A stretch of DNA of 64,000 bases. It comes from Hyphococcus luteus. Lineage in GTDB: Bacteria; Pseudomonadota; Alphaproteobacteria; Caulobacterales; Parvularculaceae. The notes below the pieces were generated by a model. The model had not been told where the DNA came from, did no database searches, and saw nothing but the letters and a program-made list of their open reading frames with translations. Positions 51,062-59,712 of the stretch are shown here, piece by piece. Each line of letters begins with the position of its first letter. Position 1 is the first letter of the stretch. The translations under genes were made by a program, and so were the position numbers. Where the stretch lies: contig NZ_PJCH01000007.1 in NCBI RefSeq assembly GCF_002943565.1, positions 1 through 64,000 of the forward strand, given 5' to 3'.

Positions 51062-52360
51062 CTAAATGCCCAGCGCGTCCCGCATGCGATACCAGCTCAT
51101 GCCCAGCGCGAGCATGGGGCCGCCGATCGCATCCGCGGCCGGCACGCGGAAATGTTTCGTCGCGTCGAAAAGATCGACGCCAGTTTCCTTGCCGCGAATG
51201 GCGTCGGCGAACATTTCGCCGACAATATGCCCGCAATTAACGCCATGCCCGGCATAGCCTTGCGCATAAAAGACGTTATCGCTGACTTTGCCGATCAGCG
51301 GCACGCGGTTCAAAGGGATTCCTATCACGCCGCCCCATGAAAAATCGACCCTTGTTTTTTTCAGCTGAGGAAATACCCGGCGCATGCTGGGCGTCATCGA
51401 GCCTTCGATGTCGTCGATGTCGCGATTGGAATAGCTGCAGCGCCCGCCGAAAAGAAGCCGCTTGTCGCCGGTGAGGCGGAAATAGTCGAGCACCCAGTTG
51501 GCGTCGCAAACAGCCAGATTGGTGGGGAGCAGCTCTTGCACAAGCGCATCGCTCAACGGTTCGGTGGCGATGATATAGGTTTTCGCCGGCAGCATGTAGC
51601 CTGAAAGCTTTTGCTTTTCGAGCGCGTGATAGGCGTTGCCCGCAAGGATCGCATATTTCGCCGTAACCTTGCCGCGGTCCGTGTGAACGACCGGTGCGGG
51701 CCCGTGCTCGATCTTCGTGACGTGCGTTCCTTCAAAAATCTTGACGCCGTTTTTCTCCGCCGCCGCCGCTTCGCCAATGACGAGATTGAGCGGGTGACAA
51801 TGCGCGCCGCGATGATCGATGAGCCCGCCCACATAAGCGTCCGTGACGACGTGTTTGCGCAAAGCCGGTCCGTCCGCCAGCTCCACGACCTCGTCCAGTC
51901 CATGTTCGGCGTAGTCGGCGTATTCCTCTTCGAGCGCTTTCATCTGGCGGGCGTTCAGGGCGACGGTCGCCGCGCCGCGCACATAATCGCATTTGATGTC
52001 GTATTTCTGGATGCGCGCCTCGACGATGTCATTGCCGAGATAGCGCGTGTTCCAGAGAAATTCCTCGGCCTTGGGCCCCGCCTGTTTGACGAGTTCGCCT
52101 TCGCCGGACCAGCCGCCAAGGCATTGTCCGCCATTGCGTCCCGACGCGCCCCAGCCGATGCGATTGGCTTCGAGAAGAACGACGGAATGGCCGCGTTCGG
52201 CGAGCGATAATGCCGAGGCGACGCCGGTGAAGCCGCCGCCGACAATGACGATGTCGGCCTCGATGTCCTCATCGAGCGCGGGCCGTTCCGGCGCGGGGGT
52301 GGCGCTGGCGGCGTAATAGGAGGGGGCGTGCTGTTGTCTTATCTGCATGGGAAGGATCAA
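51062..52360 (-). CDS. puuB: Gamma-glutamylputrescine oxidase-like FAD enzyme (PuuB)
   Basis: 432 residues. FAD fold ADIVIVGGGFTGVASALSLA, IGWGASGRNGGQCLGGWSGE and KRLLFGGRCSYSNRDIDDIE, with C-terminal VFYAQGYAGHGVNCGHIVGE, fit the DAO-type PuuB family. Probably oxidises gamma-glutamylputrescine to the aldehyde with peroxide. Start overlaps the preceding glutamine-synthetase-like stop by 4 bp. Confidence 0.9.
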   Translation of the reverse strand: MILPMQIRQQHAPSYYAASATPAPERPALDEDIEADIVIVGGGFTGVASALSLAERGHSVVLLEANRIGWGASGRNGGQCLGGWSGEGELVKQAGPKAEEFLWNTRYLGNDIVEARIQKYDIKCDYVRGAATVALNARQMKALEEEYADYAEHGLDEVVELADGPALRKHVVTDAYVGGLIDHRGAHCHPLNLVIGEAAAAEKNGVKIFEGTHVTKIEHGPAPVVHTDRGKVTAKYAILAGNAYHALEKQKLSGYMLPAKTYIIATEPLSDALVQELLPTNLAVCDANWVLDYFRLTGDKRLLFGGRCSYSNRDIDDIEGSMTPSMRRVFPQLKKTRVDFSWGGVIGIPLNRVPLIGKVSDNVFYAQGYAGHGVNCGHIVGEMFADAIRGKETGVDLFDATKHFRVPAADAIGGPMLALGMSWYRMRDALGI

Positions 52361-53748
52361 AACGCCTGAAGATAGGAATCATATTCGAAATCGGTGACGC
52401 GCTCATTGGCTTTCATGATTTCCTGACGTTTGAGCGCGCCATAAACTTGCGTGAAAAGATCGCCGAAAGCAGGCGCCAGGATTTTCCCTTGCAAGAAAGT
52501 CTCGAGCGCGCCGTCCCAGGAGGTTGGAACTTTTTCCGCGCCGGATTCATAGGCGTTGCCTTGCGTTTCCGGCGGCGGCGCCAGCTTGTTTTCAAGCCCG
52601 TGGGAAACGCCGGCGAGAAGCGCCGCCATCAGAAGATAAGGATTGGCGTCGGCGCCGGCGATGCGGAACTCGAAACGGCGGTTGGCGGCGGAGTCGTTCG
52701 GAACGCGGATCGCTGTTGTGCGGTTTTCATAGCCCCAGGTGAGCGAGGTGGGGGCGTGGCTCGCATCCTGAAACCGGCGATAAGAATTTAAATGGGGGGC
52801 GAGAAAAATCATCGCCTCGGGCGTTGCAGCGAGGAGCCCCGCAACCGCTTGACCGAGAAGCGCCGAATCTTTGTCACCCGCGCCGGCGAAAACATTCTCG
52901 CCCTTGCCGTTCAGCATGCTCATGTGAACATGGAGGCCGTTGCCCGCGAGATCGCCGAAGGGTTTCGCCATGAAGCTGGCGATCAGCCCGTGTTTGGCGG
53001 CGACGCCTTTCACCGCGCGCCGAAAGAGGACCGCCTGGTCGGCGGCGGCGACAACGTCCGGCTGGTGCATGAGATTGACTTCGAACTGTCCGGCGCCGCC
53101 TTCGACGATCGCCGCGCCGAGAGGAATGCCTTGCGCGTCGCAGGCCGCGTAAAGATCATTGAAAAACGGCCCATACGCATCGAGTTCTGACATGGCGTAC
53201 ATGCGCGCATCGCCGATGCGCCGGCCTGTCGTGGGAGAGGCCGGCGTCAGGGGCCGGCCAAGCTCGTCCATGTCAGGGGAGAGGAGATAGAATTCGAGCT
53301 CCATTGCCGCGACGGGGTGAAGGCCGCGCGCCGCGAGGCGGGCTTTCATGTCGATCAGCACTTGCCGGGGATCGGCGTGAAAGGCTTCGCCGTTTTCGTC
53401 GCCCATCATCAGCATGATCTGCGCGGCCGGCTCCGCCGTCCAGGGGCAGGGAAGAAGCCCCGCGCCGACGGGAAAACAAAGCCCGTCCACATCGCCAGTC
53501 TCGAGAACGAGACCGTTCTCCATCACGTCATTGCCCCAGACATCGACGCCGATGAGCGAGCGCGGCATGCGCAAGCCGCCCTTGAACAGTTTCATGGCCG
53601 CCGAGGCGGGGAGGCGCTTGCCGCGCAAGACGCCGTTGAGGTCGGAGAGAAAGACATCGACGAATTTGAGATCCGGCGTCGCGGCGAACAATTCCTCCGC
53701 GCGCGCCTTCATCTTCTCAAGGCTTTTATGTCTTTCCTCATCCGCCAT
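52357..53748 (-). CDS. puuA: Glutamine-synthetase-family ligase, gamma-glutamylpolyamine synthetase type (copy 2)
   Basis: 463 residues. GS-family elements: KFVDVFLSDLNGVLRGKRLP, GAGLLPCPWTAEPAAQIM, AMELEFYLLSPDMDELGRP, GNGLHVHMSMLNGKGEN, APHLNSYRRFQDASHAP and TAIRVPNDSAANRRFEFRIA. The N-terminal DLNGVLRGK form is that of PuuA-like enzymes rather than true glutamine synthetase. Couples glutamate to putrescine or another amine. Seven bp after the aminotransferase gene. Confidence 0.9.
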   Translation of the reverse strand: MADEERHKSLEKMKARAEELFAATPDLKFVDVFLSDLNGVLRGKRLPASAAMKLFKGGLRMPRSLIGVDVWGNDVMENGLVLETGDVDGLCFPVGAGLLPCPWTAEPAAQIMLMMGDENGEAFHADPRQVLIDMKARLAARGLHPVAAMELEFYLLSPDMDELGRPLTPASPTTGRRIGDARMYAMSELDAYGPFFNDLYAACDAQGIPLGAAIVEGGAGQFEVNLMHQPDVVAAADQAVLFRRAVKGVAAKHGLIASFMAKPFGDLAGNGLHVHMSMLNGKGENVFAGAGDKDSALLGQAVAGLLAATPEAMIFLAPHLNSYRRFQDASHAPTSLTWGYENRTTAIRVPNDSAANRRFEFRIAGADANPYLLMAALLAGVSHGLENKLAPPPETQGNAYESGAEKVPTSWDGALETFLQGKILAPAFGDLFTQVYGALKRQEIMKANERVTDFEYDSYLQAF

Positions 53749-53755
53749 GCGTCGC

Positions 53756-55120
53756 TCAAGCGTCCAGTTCTTTCGCCGTCAGGTCGAGCGCTTTACGGAT
53801 GCGCGCGAACATTTCGTCGATTTCGGATTCGGAAATGACGAGCGGCGGGCACAGGAACATGGCGTCGCCCACGGCGCGCATGACGACGCCGGACTGGAAG
53901 CAATGATTGCGGCAGGCAAGCCCTGCAGACCCGGCGGGGTCGAAACGCTCTTTCGTTTCCTTGTTCTTGACGATTTCGAGCGCGCCGAGAAGCCCGACGC
54001 CGCGCGTCTCGCCCACCAGCGGATGATCGTCGAGGGTTTTCAGCTTGTCCTGGAAATAGCGCGAGATTTCCGCGCCGCGCTCGCCCACAAGCCCGAGTTC
54101 ATCGAGCAATTCGATATTGCGGATGGCGACGGCGCAGGCCACCGGATGGCCGGAATAGGTGAAGCCGTGGGCCATTTCCGTATCGGCGTTGATGATGGGA
54201 TCGGCCATGCGCTTGTTGAGTGCTGTGGCGGACAGCGGCACATATCCGCTGGTGACGCCTTTCGCCATGGTCATGATGTCCGGCGTGAACCCGTAAGTCT
54301 GGCAGCCGAACCACTCGCCGGTGCGCCCGAAGCCGCAGATTACTTCGTCCGACCAAAGAAGAACGTCGTATTTGCGGCAGATGCGCTCGATCTCCTGCCA
54401 ATAGCCCTCGGGCGGGAGCATCAACCCGCCGGCGCCCATGACCGGCTCGCCCGCAAAGGCCGCGACATTTTCAGGCCCGAGCTCGAGGATCTTGTCTTCG
54501 ACCGCCTTGGCGCAGCGCATGGCGAAGTCGTGTTCGCTCTCGCCGTCCTTCGCGTATTCATAATAATGCGGCGGCGGGCCTGCATGATGGAAGCGCGGCA
54601 GGGGAAGGTCGAAAATCCCCTGCATGAAGGGCAGGCCGGACATGCTGGCGCCGGCGACGGTCGAGCCGTGATAGGCGCGCTCGCGGCTGATGATGGCTTT
54701 CTTTTCGGGCTTTCCTTCGAGATTCCAGTAATACCAGATCAGCTTGATCGCGGTGTCGACCGCTTCCGAGCCGGAACTGCCGAAAGTGATCTGGTCGAGG
54801 CCTTCGGGGGTTTTTTCCGCGATGAGATCGGCGAGCTTCGCCACATAAGGCGTCGTCGTCTGGAAAAAGAGATTGTAATAGCTCAAGGTCTTCATCGTCT
54901 CGGCGGCGACGTCCACAAGCTCCTGGCGGCCATAGCCGATATTGACGCACCACAGCCCCGCCATGCCGTCGATGATCTGGTTTTCGTCCTCGTCATAGAT
55001 GTAAACGCCGTCGGCGTGAGTGATGACGCGGGGGCCCTGTTCGCGCAATTCGTGATGCGTGGTGAACGGGTGGAGGTGGTGCGCGCTGTCGAGCGCCTTA
55101 ATGTCGAGATTGGTTTTCAT
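53756..55120 (-). CDS. spuC: Class III aminotransferase, putrescine/polyamine type
   Basis: 454 residues. PLP lysine in FTPDIMTMAKGVTSGYVPLS; LWSDEVICGFGRTGEWFGCQ and ADPIINADTEMAHGFTYSGH are typical of putrescine-pyruvate or gamma-aminobutyrate transaminases (SpuC group). HHLHPFTTHHELREQGPRVI near the start also fits. It sits between the two glutamine-synthetase-like genes with gaps of 3 and 7 bp. Pyruvate as acceptor is likely but not shown. Confidence 0.88.
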   Translation of the reverse strand: MKTNLDIKALDSAHHLHPFTTHHELREQGPRVITHADGVYIYDEDENQIIDGMAGLWCVNIGYGRQELVDVAAETMKTLSYYNLFFQTTTPYVAKLADLIAEKTPEGLDQITFGSSGSEAVDTAIKLIWYYWNLEGKPEKKAIISRERAYHGSTVAGASMSGLPFMQGIFDLPLPRFHHAGPPPHYYEYAKDGESEHDFAMRCAKAVEDKILELGPENVAAFAGEPVMGAGGLMLPPEGYWQEIERICRKYDVLLWSDEVICGFGRTGEWFGCQTYGFTPDIMTMAKGVTSGYVPLSATALNKRMADPIINADTEMAHGFTYSGHPVACAVAIRNIELLDELGLVGERGAEISRYFQDKLKTLDDHPLVGETRGVGLLGALEIVKNKETKERFDPAGSAGLACRNHCFQSGVVMRAVGDAMFLCPPLVISESEIDEMFARIRKALDLTAKELDA

Positions 55121-55123
55121 TGT

Positions 55124-56473
55124 TTACACATTGACCATCAGATAACGCACGTCCCAGGGAGAGAGGACGCTGGAGCGGTGTTCGAATTCGGAATGCTTGA
55201 TTGCGGCGTAGGTGTCGACGAAGCCTTCGCCGAGGTATTTTTTCAAGGCGTCGGATTCGGAAAAGGTTTCGATGCTTTCGGTGAGCGTCGCGGGCAGCGG
55301 GCTGTCGCTGTCGTCATAGCCCTGGCCGACATATTCCGCGCGCGGTTCGATCTTGTCGACCATGCCGGCGTACCCGCAGACGAGCGAGGCGGCGATGGCG
55401 AGATAAGGGTTGATGTCCGCGCCGGAGATGCGGTTTTCGACGCGCCGCGCTTCGGGCCCGCTCGACGGCACGCGCAAGCCCACCGTGCGGTTTTCGCGCC
55501 CCCAATGGGTGTTGGTGGGCGCGCTCATATAGGCTTCGAAACGGTTGAAGGAGTTGGTGTAGGGCGCGAAAAGCGGCATCGCGGCGGGCAGATGCGCCTG
55601 CAGTCCGCCGATGAAATGGCGGAAGATCGCTGAATCTTCCCCGTCCTTGTCGGCGAAGATGTTCTTGCCGGTCTTGCGGTCGACGACGCTCTGGTGAAGG
55701 TGGATCGAGGAGCCGCTTTCGTCCGCATAGGGTTTCGCCATGAAGGTGACGAACATGCCGTGGCGTTTGGCGACCTGGCGCGCGAGGCGTTTGAACAGGA
55801 AGAGCTGGTCGGCGACCTTCATCGCCTCGCCATGGCGGATGTTCACCTCGAACTGGCAGGGGCCGTCTTCATGGATCAGCGTTTCCAGATCGATATGCTG
55901 GATGTCGCAGAACTGGTAGAGCTCCTCGAACAGCTTGTCGAACTCGTCGATGGCGTCGAGGGAATAGACATGCTGGCCGAATTCGCGAAGCCCTGAGGCG
56001 CCGTCGGGCGCGCGCGGCTCCAGCACCACGTCGTTGAAGCGCGCGATGAGATAAAATTCGACTTCCGGCCCGACGATCGGCGTCCAGCCTTTCTGGTGAT
56101 AAAGCTCCACCACATTGCGCAGCACCTGGCGCGGGGCCATGTTGAACGGCGCGCCCTGATCGGTGAAAGCGTCGCAGATCACCGCCGCCGTCGCATCCGT
56201 GTTCCAGGGCGCAAGATGGATGGTGTCGAGATCCGGCGCGAGCACGAGGTCGCGCTCCGTACCCGGCACGTGATCGTTATAGATCATCTCGCCGTGAACG
56301 GAGATCGTATAGGTGCCTTCGGGAATGCGAAGGCTCTTGTTTTCAAGGCTTGAAAGGAACAGGCCCGGCAGCATGTTTTTGCCGCGGGCGTTGCCGCTCA
56401 TGTCCGGCGTCAGACAGGAGACGTCGCCGATGCGGCGCTCGCGCATCCATTCCTTGAGATCGTTAAGCTCCAT
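55124..56473 (-). CDS. puuA: Glutamine-synthetase-family ligase (copy 1)
   Basis: 449 residues. MRERRIGDVSCLTPDMSGNA, KNMLPGLFLSSLENKSLRIP, GPEVEFYLIARFNDVV, SGSSIHLHQSVVDRKTGKN, APYTNSFNRFEAYMSAPTNT and INPYLAIAASLVCGYAG are GS-family blocks. Differs from copy 2 over most of its length, so it is an old paralog, not a recent duplication. First gene of the operon, 354 bp from the divergent gntR. Confidence 0.9.
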   Translation of the reverse strand: MELNDLKEWMRERRIGDVSCLTPDMSGNARGKNMLPGLFLSSLENKSLRIPEGTYTISVHGEMIYNDHVPGTERDLVLAPDLDTIHLAPWNTDATAAVICDAFTDQGAPFNMAPRQVLRNVVELYHQKGWTPIVGPEVEFYLIARFNDVVLEPRAPDGASGLREFGQHVYSLDAIDEFDKLFEELYQFCDIQHIDLETLIHEDGPCQFEVNIRHGEAMKVADQLFLFKRLARQVAKRHGMFVTFMAKPYADESGSSIHLHQSVVDRKTGKNIFADKDGEDSAIFRHFIGGLQAHLPAAMPLFAPYTNSFNRFEAYMSAPTNTHWGRENRTVGLRVPSSGPEARRVENRISGADINPYLAIAASLVCGYAGMVDKIEPRAEYVGQGYDDSDSPLPATLTESIETFSESDALKKYLGEGFVDTYAAIKHSEFEHRSSVLSPWDVRYLMVNV

Positions 56474-56827
56474 AAATCACCTTGAGCGTTGGCGCGAGGC
56501 CCCTTGGGCCGGCGCGAAACGCCTGCTGTTGTTTTTCCTGACCGTCCGGTCCGGGCCCCGATCGGCTAGCCCCCAAATCGACATAAGCGGGGCGTGGGAG
56601 CGGAAAGACGGCGATCTTGCGCCAACCAGTCTACCAAAAACCGGCCTAATGAAAGACGAAAGGGCGCGGGCGGTCAAAACGTGATCACAAAATACGGCCG
56701 CCTTTTCATTTCCGCAAGCCCCGTAAAGCGGAGACCTCTAATTTGGTTTACTCAATTTTGCCTTTCATTTGGAGGGTGAGGCCCTATGGTCTGATGAACA
56801 CGAGATCACGAGGGAGAAACGGATCCG
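56474..56827. promoter_or_regulatory. Divergent puu/gntR promoter with GTGATCACAA operator candidate
   Basis: 354-bp gap without a credible gene. It contains the palindrome GTGATCAC at 56681-56688, extended as GTGATCACAA; the GT-N4-AC pattern suits a GntR-type dyad. It is 208 bp from the puu start and 140 bp from the gntR start. GGCCC-CTT-GGGCC-like GC dyad lies near 56499-56511 in the puu leader. A TTTACT/CAATTTTG stretch near 56740-56760 could be the gntR promoter. Confidence 0.5.
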
Positions 56828-57556
56828 GTGACAGCTGCAAAGGCGCCATTGCGAATCGTGGCGGACGGCGCGCCGAAAGGCGACGCCGGCGGGCGCGGGG
56901 CCGCCGTTCACGAGGCGGTCTATGAGCGCCTGCGCCGGGCGATCATGTCCGGCCAGCTGGAGCCGGGGCGGGCGCTGTCGGTGCGCTCGCTCGCGGCGGA
57001 ATTCGGCGTCAGCGCCATGCCGGCGCGCGAAGCGATCCGCCAGCTCGCCGCCCTCGGCGCGCTTGAGTTCACCCCAACAAGGCGGGTCGCCGTGGCGCAT
57101 ATGACTCCTCGAAAGCTGAGCGAGCTTTGCGACGCGCGCCTGGCGCTCGAACCGGCGCTGGCGGCGCGCGCTTTGACGGCGCTGGGCGATGATGAGGGCG
57201 CCCGGGAAAAGCTTGCAGCGAAGCTTCTCAGCATCGACGAAACCCTCGACAGGGCGATCGAGCAGGGCGACAGCGCCGCCTATGCGCGGCTCAACAGCGA
57301 GTTTCATTTCGCGCTTTACGAAGCGGCGAGGGCGCCGGTCTATCTGGGGCTTGTGGAAAGCCTTTGGCTGCAGACCGGTCCCTTCATGCGGGTCGTCATC
57401 GGGCGGCTCGGCACGGCGGCGCTCGAAGACGACCAGCACAAGGAGGTCGTGGAGGCCCTGCGCGCGGGCGACAGGGCCAAGCTTGAAACCGCCATTCGCG
57501 ACGACATCAAGCAGGGCATGACCAATATCGCCCGGGGCTATTCTTCGAACGAATAG
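56828..57556 (+). CDS. GntR-family regulator, FadR/FCD type
   Basis: 242 residues from GTG 56828, with GGGAG ahead. N-terminal winged HTH: VHEAVYERLRRAIMSGQLEP, GRALSVRSLAAEFGVSAMPA and REAIRQLAALGALEF. C-terminal FCD helical ligand domain: LCDARLALEPALAARAL, SEFHFALYEAARAPVYLGLV and DDQHKEVVEALRAGDRAKLE. Divergent from the puu operon, so it probably represses it and is relieved by a polyamine or derivative. Its 3' end overlaps the amidohydrolase by 19 bp. Confidence 0.92.
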   Translation: MTAAKAPLRIVADGAPKGDAGGRGAAVHEAVYERLRRAIMSGQLEPGRALSVRSLAAEFGVSAMPAREAIRQLAALGALEFTPTRRVAVAHMTPRKLSELCDARLALEPALAARALTALGDDEGAREKLAAKLLSIDETLDRAIEQGDSAAYARLNSEFHFALYEAARAPVYLGLVESLWLQTGPFMRVVIGRLGTAALEDDQHKEVVEALRAGDRAKLETAIRDDIKQGMTNIARGYSSNE

Positions 57557-59568
57557 ACCTTCTCGCCGCCGAACCAGGTTTCAAGCACTTTCGTCTCGCT
57601 GATCCTGTCGGCTTCGCCGTTTTCGGCAAGCGCGAAAATATCCTGATCGATGATGACGAAATCGGCCTTTTTGCCGGGCTCGAGAGAGCCGGCGACATCC
57701 GCCTGATGCATCGCTTGCGCCGCATTAATCGTATAGGCGTCGACCGCGTCGTAGATCGAGATCGCTTCATCGAGGTTGAGCGGCGGCGGGCCGAAAATCG
57801 CGCGATTGACGGCGCCTTCGATGTTGACGAAGGGGCGCGGGTCGATGGTGTCCACCGGCGCGTCGGAGCCGGCGATAATGGTCCCGCCCGCATCCTGGAT
57901 CGCCTTCGCCGGATAGGCGTTCTGGTAATAATAGCCGTCCGGGTCATAAACCCCGTTCGGGCCGTCGGCGCGGTCGATGAAGGGAATGACCGTGGTGTCG
58001 TATTGTTTGTCGGAAGACGCCCAGGCGAAGGTGAACGAGGCGTAGATGTCGTCCTTTGCAAAGCGGGCCTGATCTTCCGGCCGGACGAGCTGAAGATGCG
58101 TGATGATGTGCCGGTGGTGCGTGCCGTTCGCAGCCGTCGCCGCTTCGAGGGCGTCAAGCGCGGTTTTGATGGCCCGGTCTCCGATCGCATGGATGTGCCA
58201 GGTGAAACCGGCCGCATCGCCCTCGCGGACATAATCCATGATCATGTCTTCCGGGTGCTGAAGAACGCCGTTCGACGTCACGCATTGTAACGGATGAAAC
58301 CCGTGCTCGGCTTTGAAGGCCGCGACGTCAGGGATCTCGCCGTCGGCGATTTTTGCGCGCGTTTCCGCGCAAAGGTCGCTGTCCGTATCCACATAGCCCG
58401 TCACCTTCACCCATTGGGCTTGCTCGTCCCATTCATAGATCGGCTGCAGATAATCGCGCGACAGCGCGGCGTTGGGCGCCATTGGCGGGTCGGAAAGGGG
58501 ATCGCCTTCAAGCACGCCGTCTGCGAAAAGCTTCAGGAAGTCCGCTTCGATGAGCGGATTGTCCTCATATTTTGCGCGAATGGCTTTCGCTTTTCCAAGC
58601 AGCGTTTCGTAATCGACGTCGCCGTTTTCGTCGGCATAGGCGCTCGGGTCGAAATATAACGACAGACGCGCCCGGGCGTGGAATTCGCCTTTGTCGAGAA
58701 GCGCGTCGTAAATATCGAGACTGTCCGGGTCGGCGGCGGCGTCCATGAACGCGGTGATGCCGCGGGGGAGGGTGACCTCCATCAACAGCTCCGGCGAGGC
58801 CCGGCGTTTTTCCATGCCGGCTTCGAGAAGACTGCCCGCGCCGATGGCGCCGAGCGCGTAAGACTCGGTGAGCCGTCCGTTCGGTTCGCCGGTTTCATCG
58901 ACGCCGATATAGGGCGCGAGCTCCGTAAAGTCGGTCTCAAGCGTTTCTTTTGAAAAGCCGACGACATCGCCGTCGGCGTTTTGGGCGCGGGCGAGCGCGA
59001 TGGAGTTCACCGCATAATGATGGCCGTCGCTGCCGCGCAGGATCACCGGCTTTTCCGCCGAGACATAGTCGAGCGCCTCGCGCATGGTCTGGAAGCGTTC
59101 GCCCGGCTGGTTGCCGGCGGCGAAGTTCCACGCCATGACCACAAGCCAGTCGTCCTCGGCCATGTCCGGCTGCGCTGTGCACTCGGCGGCGTAATCGGCG
59201 ATCTCGGCGAGCGTCAGGGGCGCGTTTTCGAGGGTGCAGACCGGCACCGGCATGGCGCTGATCGGATGGATATGCGCGTCATGAAGGCCGGGCAGGACGA
59301 GGCGGCCGCCAAGGTCGATGGTTTGCGTGTCGGGGCTCGCGAACGCCTCGAGGTCTTCGGGAGAGCCGGCGGCGAGGATTTCATCGCCGTTGACGGCGAA
59401 CGCCTCGACGAAATTGCGGTCGGAATCGGCGGTGTAGATTCGGCCGTTAGTGAAAATTCTGTCTGCGGATGGAGCGGCGGTTCCTTCCGGGGCTGTTTCC
59501 TGACCGCCGCAAGCGGCGGCGAAGGTGAGAAGCGCGGCGGCGCTCAGCTTGAGAAAGTGACGTTTCAT
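57538..59568 (-). CDS. Exported amidohydrolase-family lipoprotein (YtcJ-like)
   Basis: 676 residues. Lipobox near residue 20 (AALLTFAAACGGQE). Amidohydrolase metal motif GRLVLPGLHDAHIHPISAMP (HxH), later TWHIHAIGDRAIKTALDALE and AGSDAPVDTIDPRPFVNIEG, C-terminal GSLEPGKKADFVIIDQDIFA. These match the YtcJ/DUF type with unknown substrate. Upstream of it, in the divergent gap, is a GTGATCACAA motif, so it may share the GntR regulon. Confidence 0.92.
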   Translation of the reverse strand: MKRHFLKLSAAALLTFAAACGGQETAPEGTAAPSADRIFTNGRIYTADSDRNFVEAFAVNGDEILAAGSPEDLEAFASPDTQTIDLGGRLVLPGLHDAHIHPISAMPVPVCTLENAPLTLAEIADYAAECTAQPDMAEDDWLVVMAWNFAAGNQPGERFQTMREALDYVSAEKPVILRGSDGHHYAVNSIALARAQNADGDVVGFSKETLETDFTELAPYIGVDETGEPNGRLTESYALGAIGAGSLLEAGMEKRRASPELLMEVTLPRGITAFMDAAADPDSLDIYDALLDKGEFHARARLSLYFDPSAYADENGDVDYETLLGKAKAIRAKYEDNPLIEADFLKLFADGVLEGDPLSDPPMAPNAALSRDYLQPIYEWDEQAQWVKVTGYVDTDSDLCAETRAKIADGEIPDVAAFKAEHGFHPLQCVTSNGVLQHPEDMIMDYVREGDAAGFTWHIHAIGDRAIKTALDALEAATAANGTHHRHIITHLQLVRPEDQARFAKDDIYASFTFAWASSDKQYDTTVIPFIDRADGPNGVYDPDGYYYQNAYPAKAIQDAGGTIIAGSDAPVDTIDPRPFVNIEGAVNRAIFGPPPLNLDEAISIYDAVDAYTINAAQAMHQADVAGSLEPGKKADFVIIDQDIFALAENGEADRISETKVLETWFGGEKVYSFEE

Positions 59569-59657
59569 GGATATTGCCCCGGTTCAACTTCGTCAGGGCG
59601 AGGCTTTCCTCGCTCCGCAAATTCTGCATCATGACGCCTATGATGCCGCCCGCAAGG

Positions 59658-59667
59658 TGTGATCACA
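59658..59667. promoter_or_regulatory. GTGATCACAA motif, second copy
   Basis: Palindrome TGTGATCACA at 59658-59667 in the 144-bp divergent gap between the amidohydrolase and TPR-sulfotransferase starts, 45 bp upstream of the latter. It shares ten bases GTGATCACAA with the copy beside gntR (56681) and with 61317. Confidence 0.45.
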
Positions 59668-59712
59668 AGTGCAAAGGCCCGATTTTGTCATGACGCCGCA
59701 GGAAAAGGCCCG

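Noticed and set aside
53414-55633. 739-codon plus-strand open frame opposite the polyamine operon
   Set aside because: Antisense to the aminotransferase and both glutamine-synthetase-like genes, which have strong motifs; no recognisable protein features.
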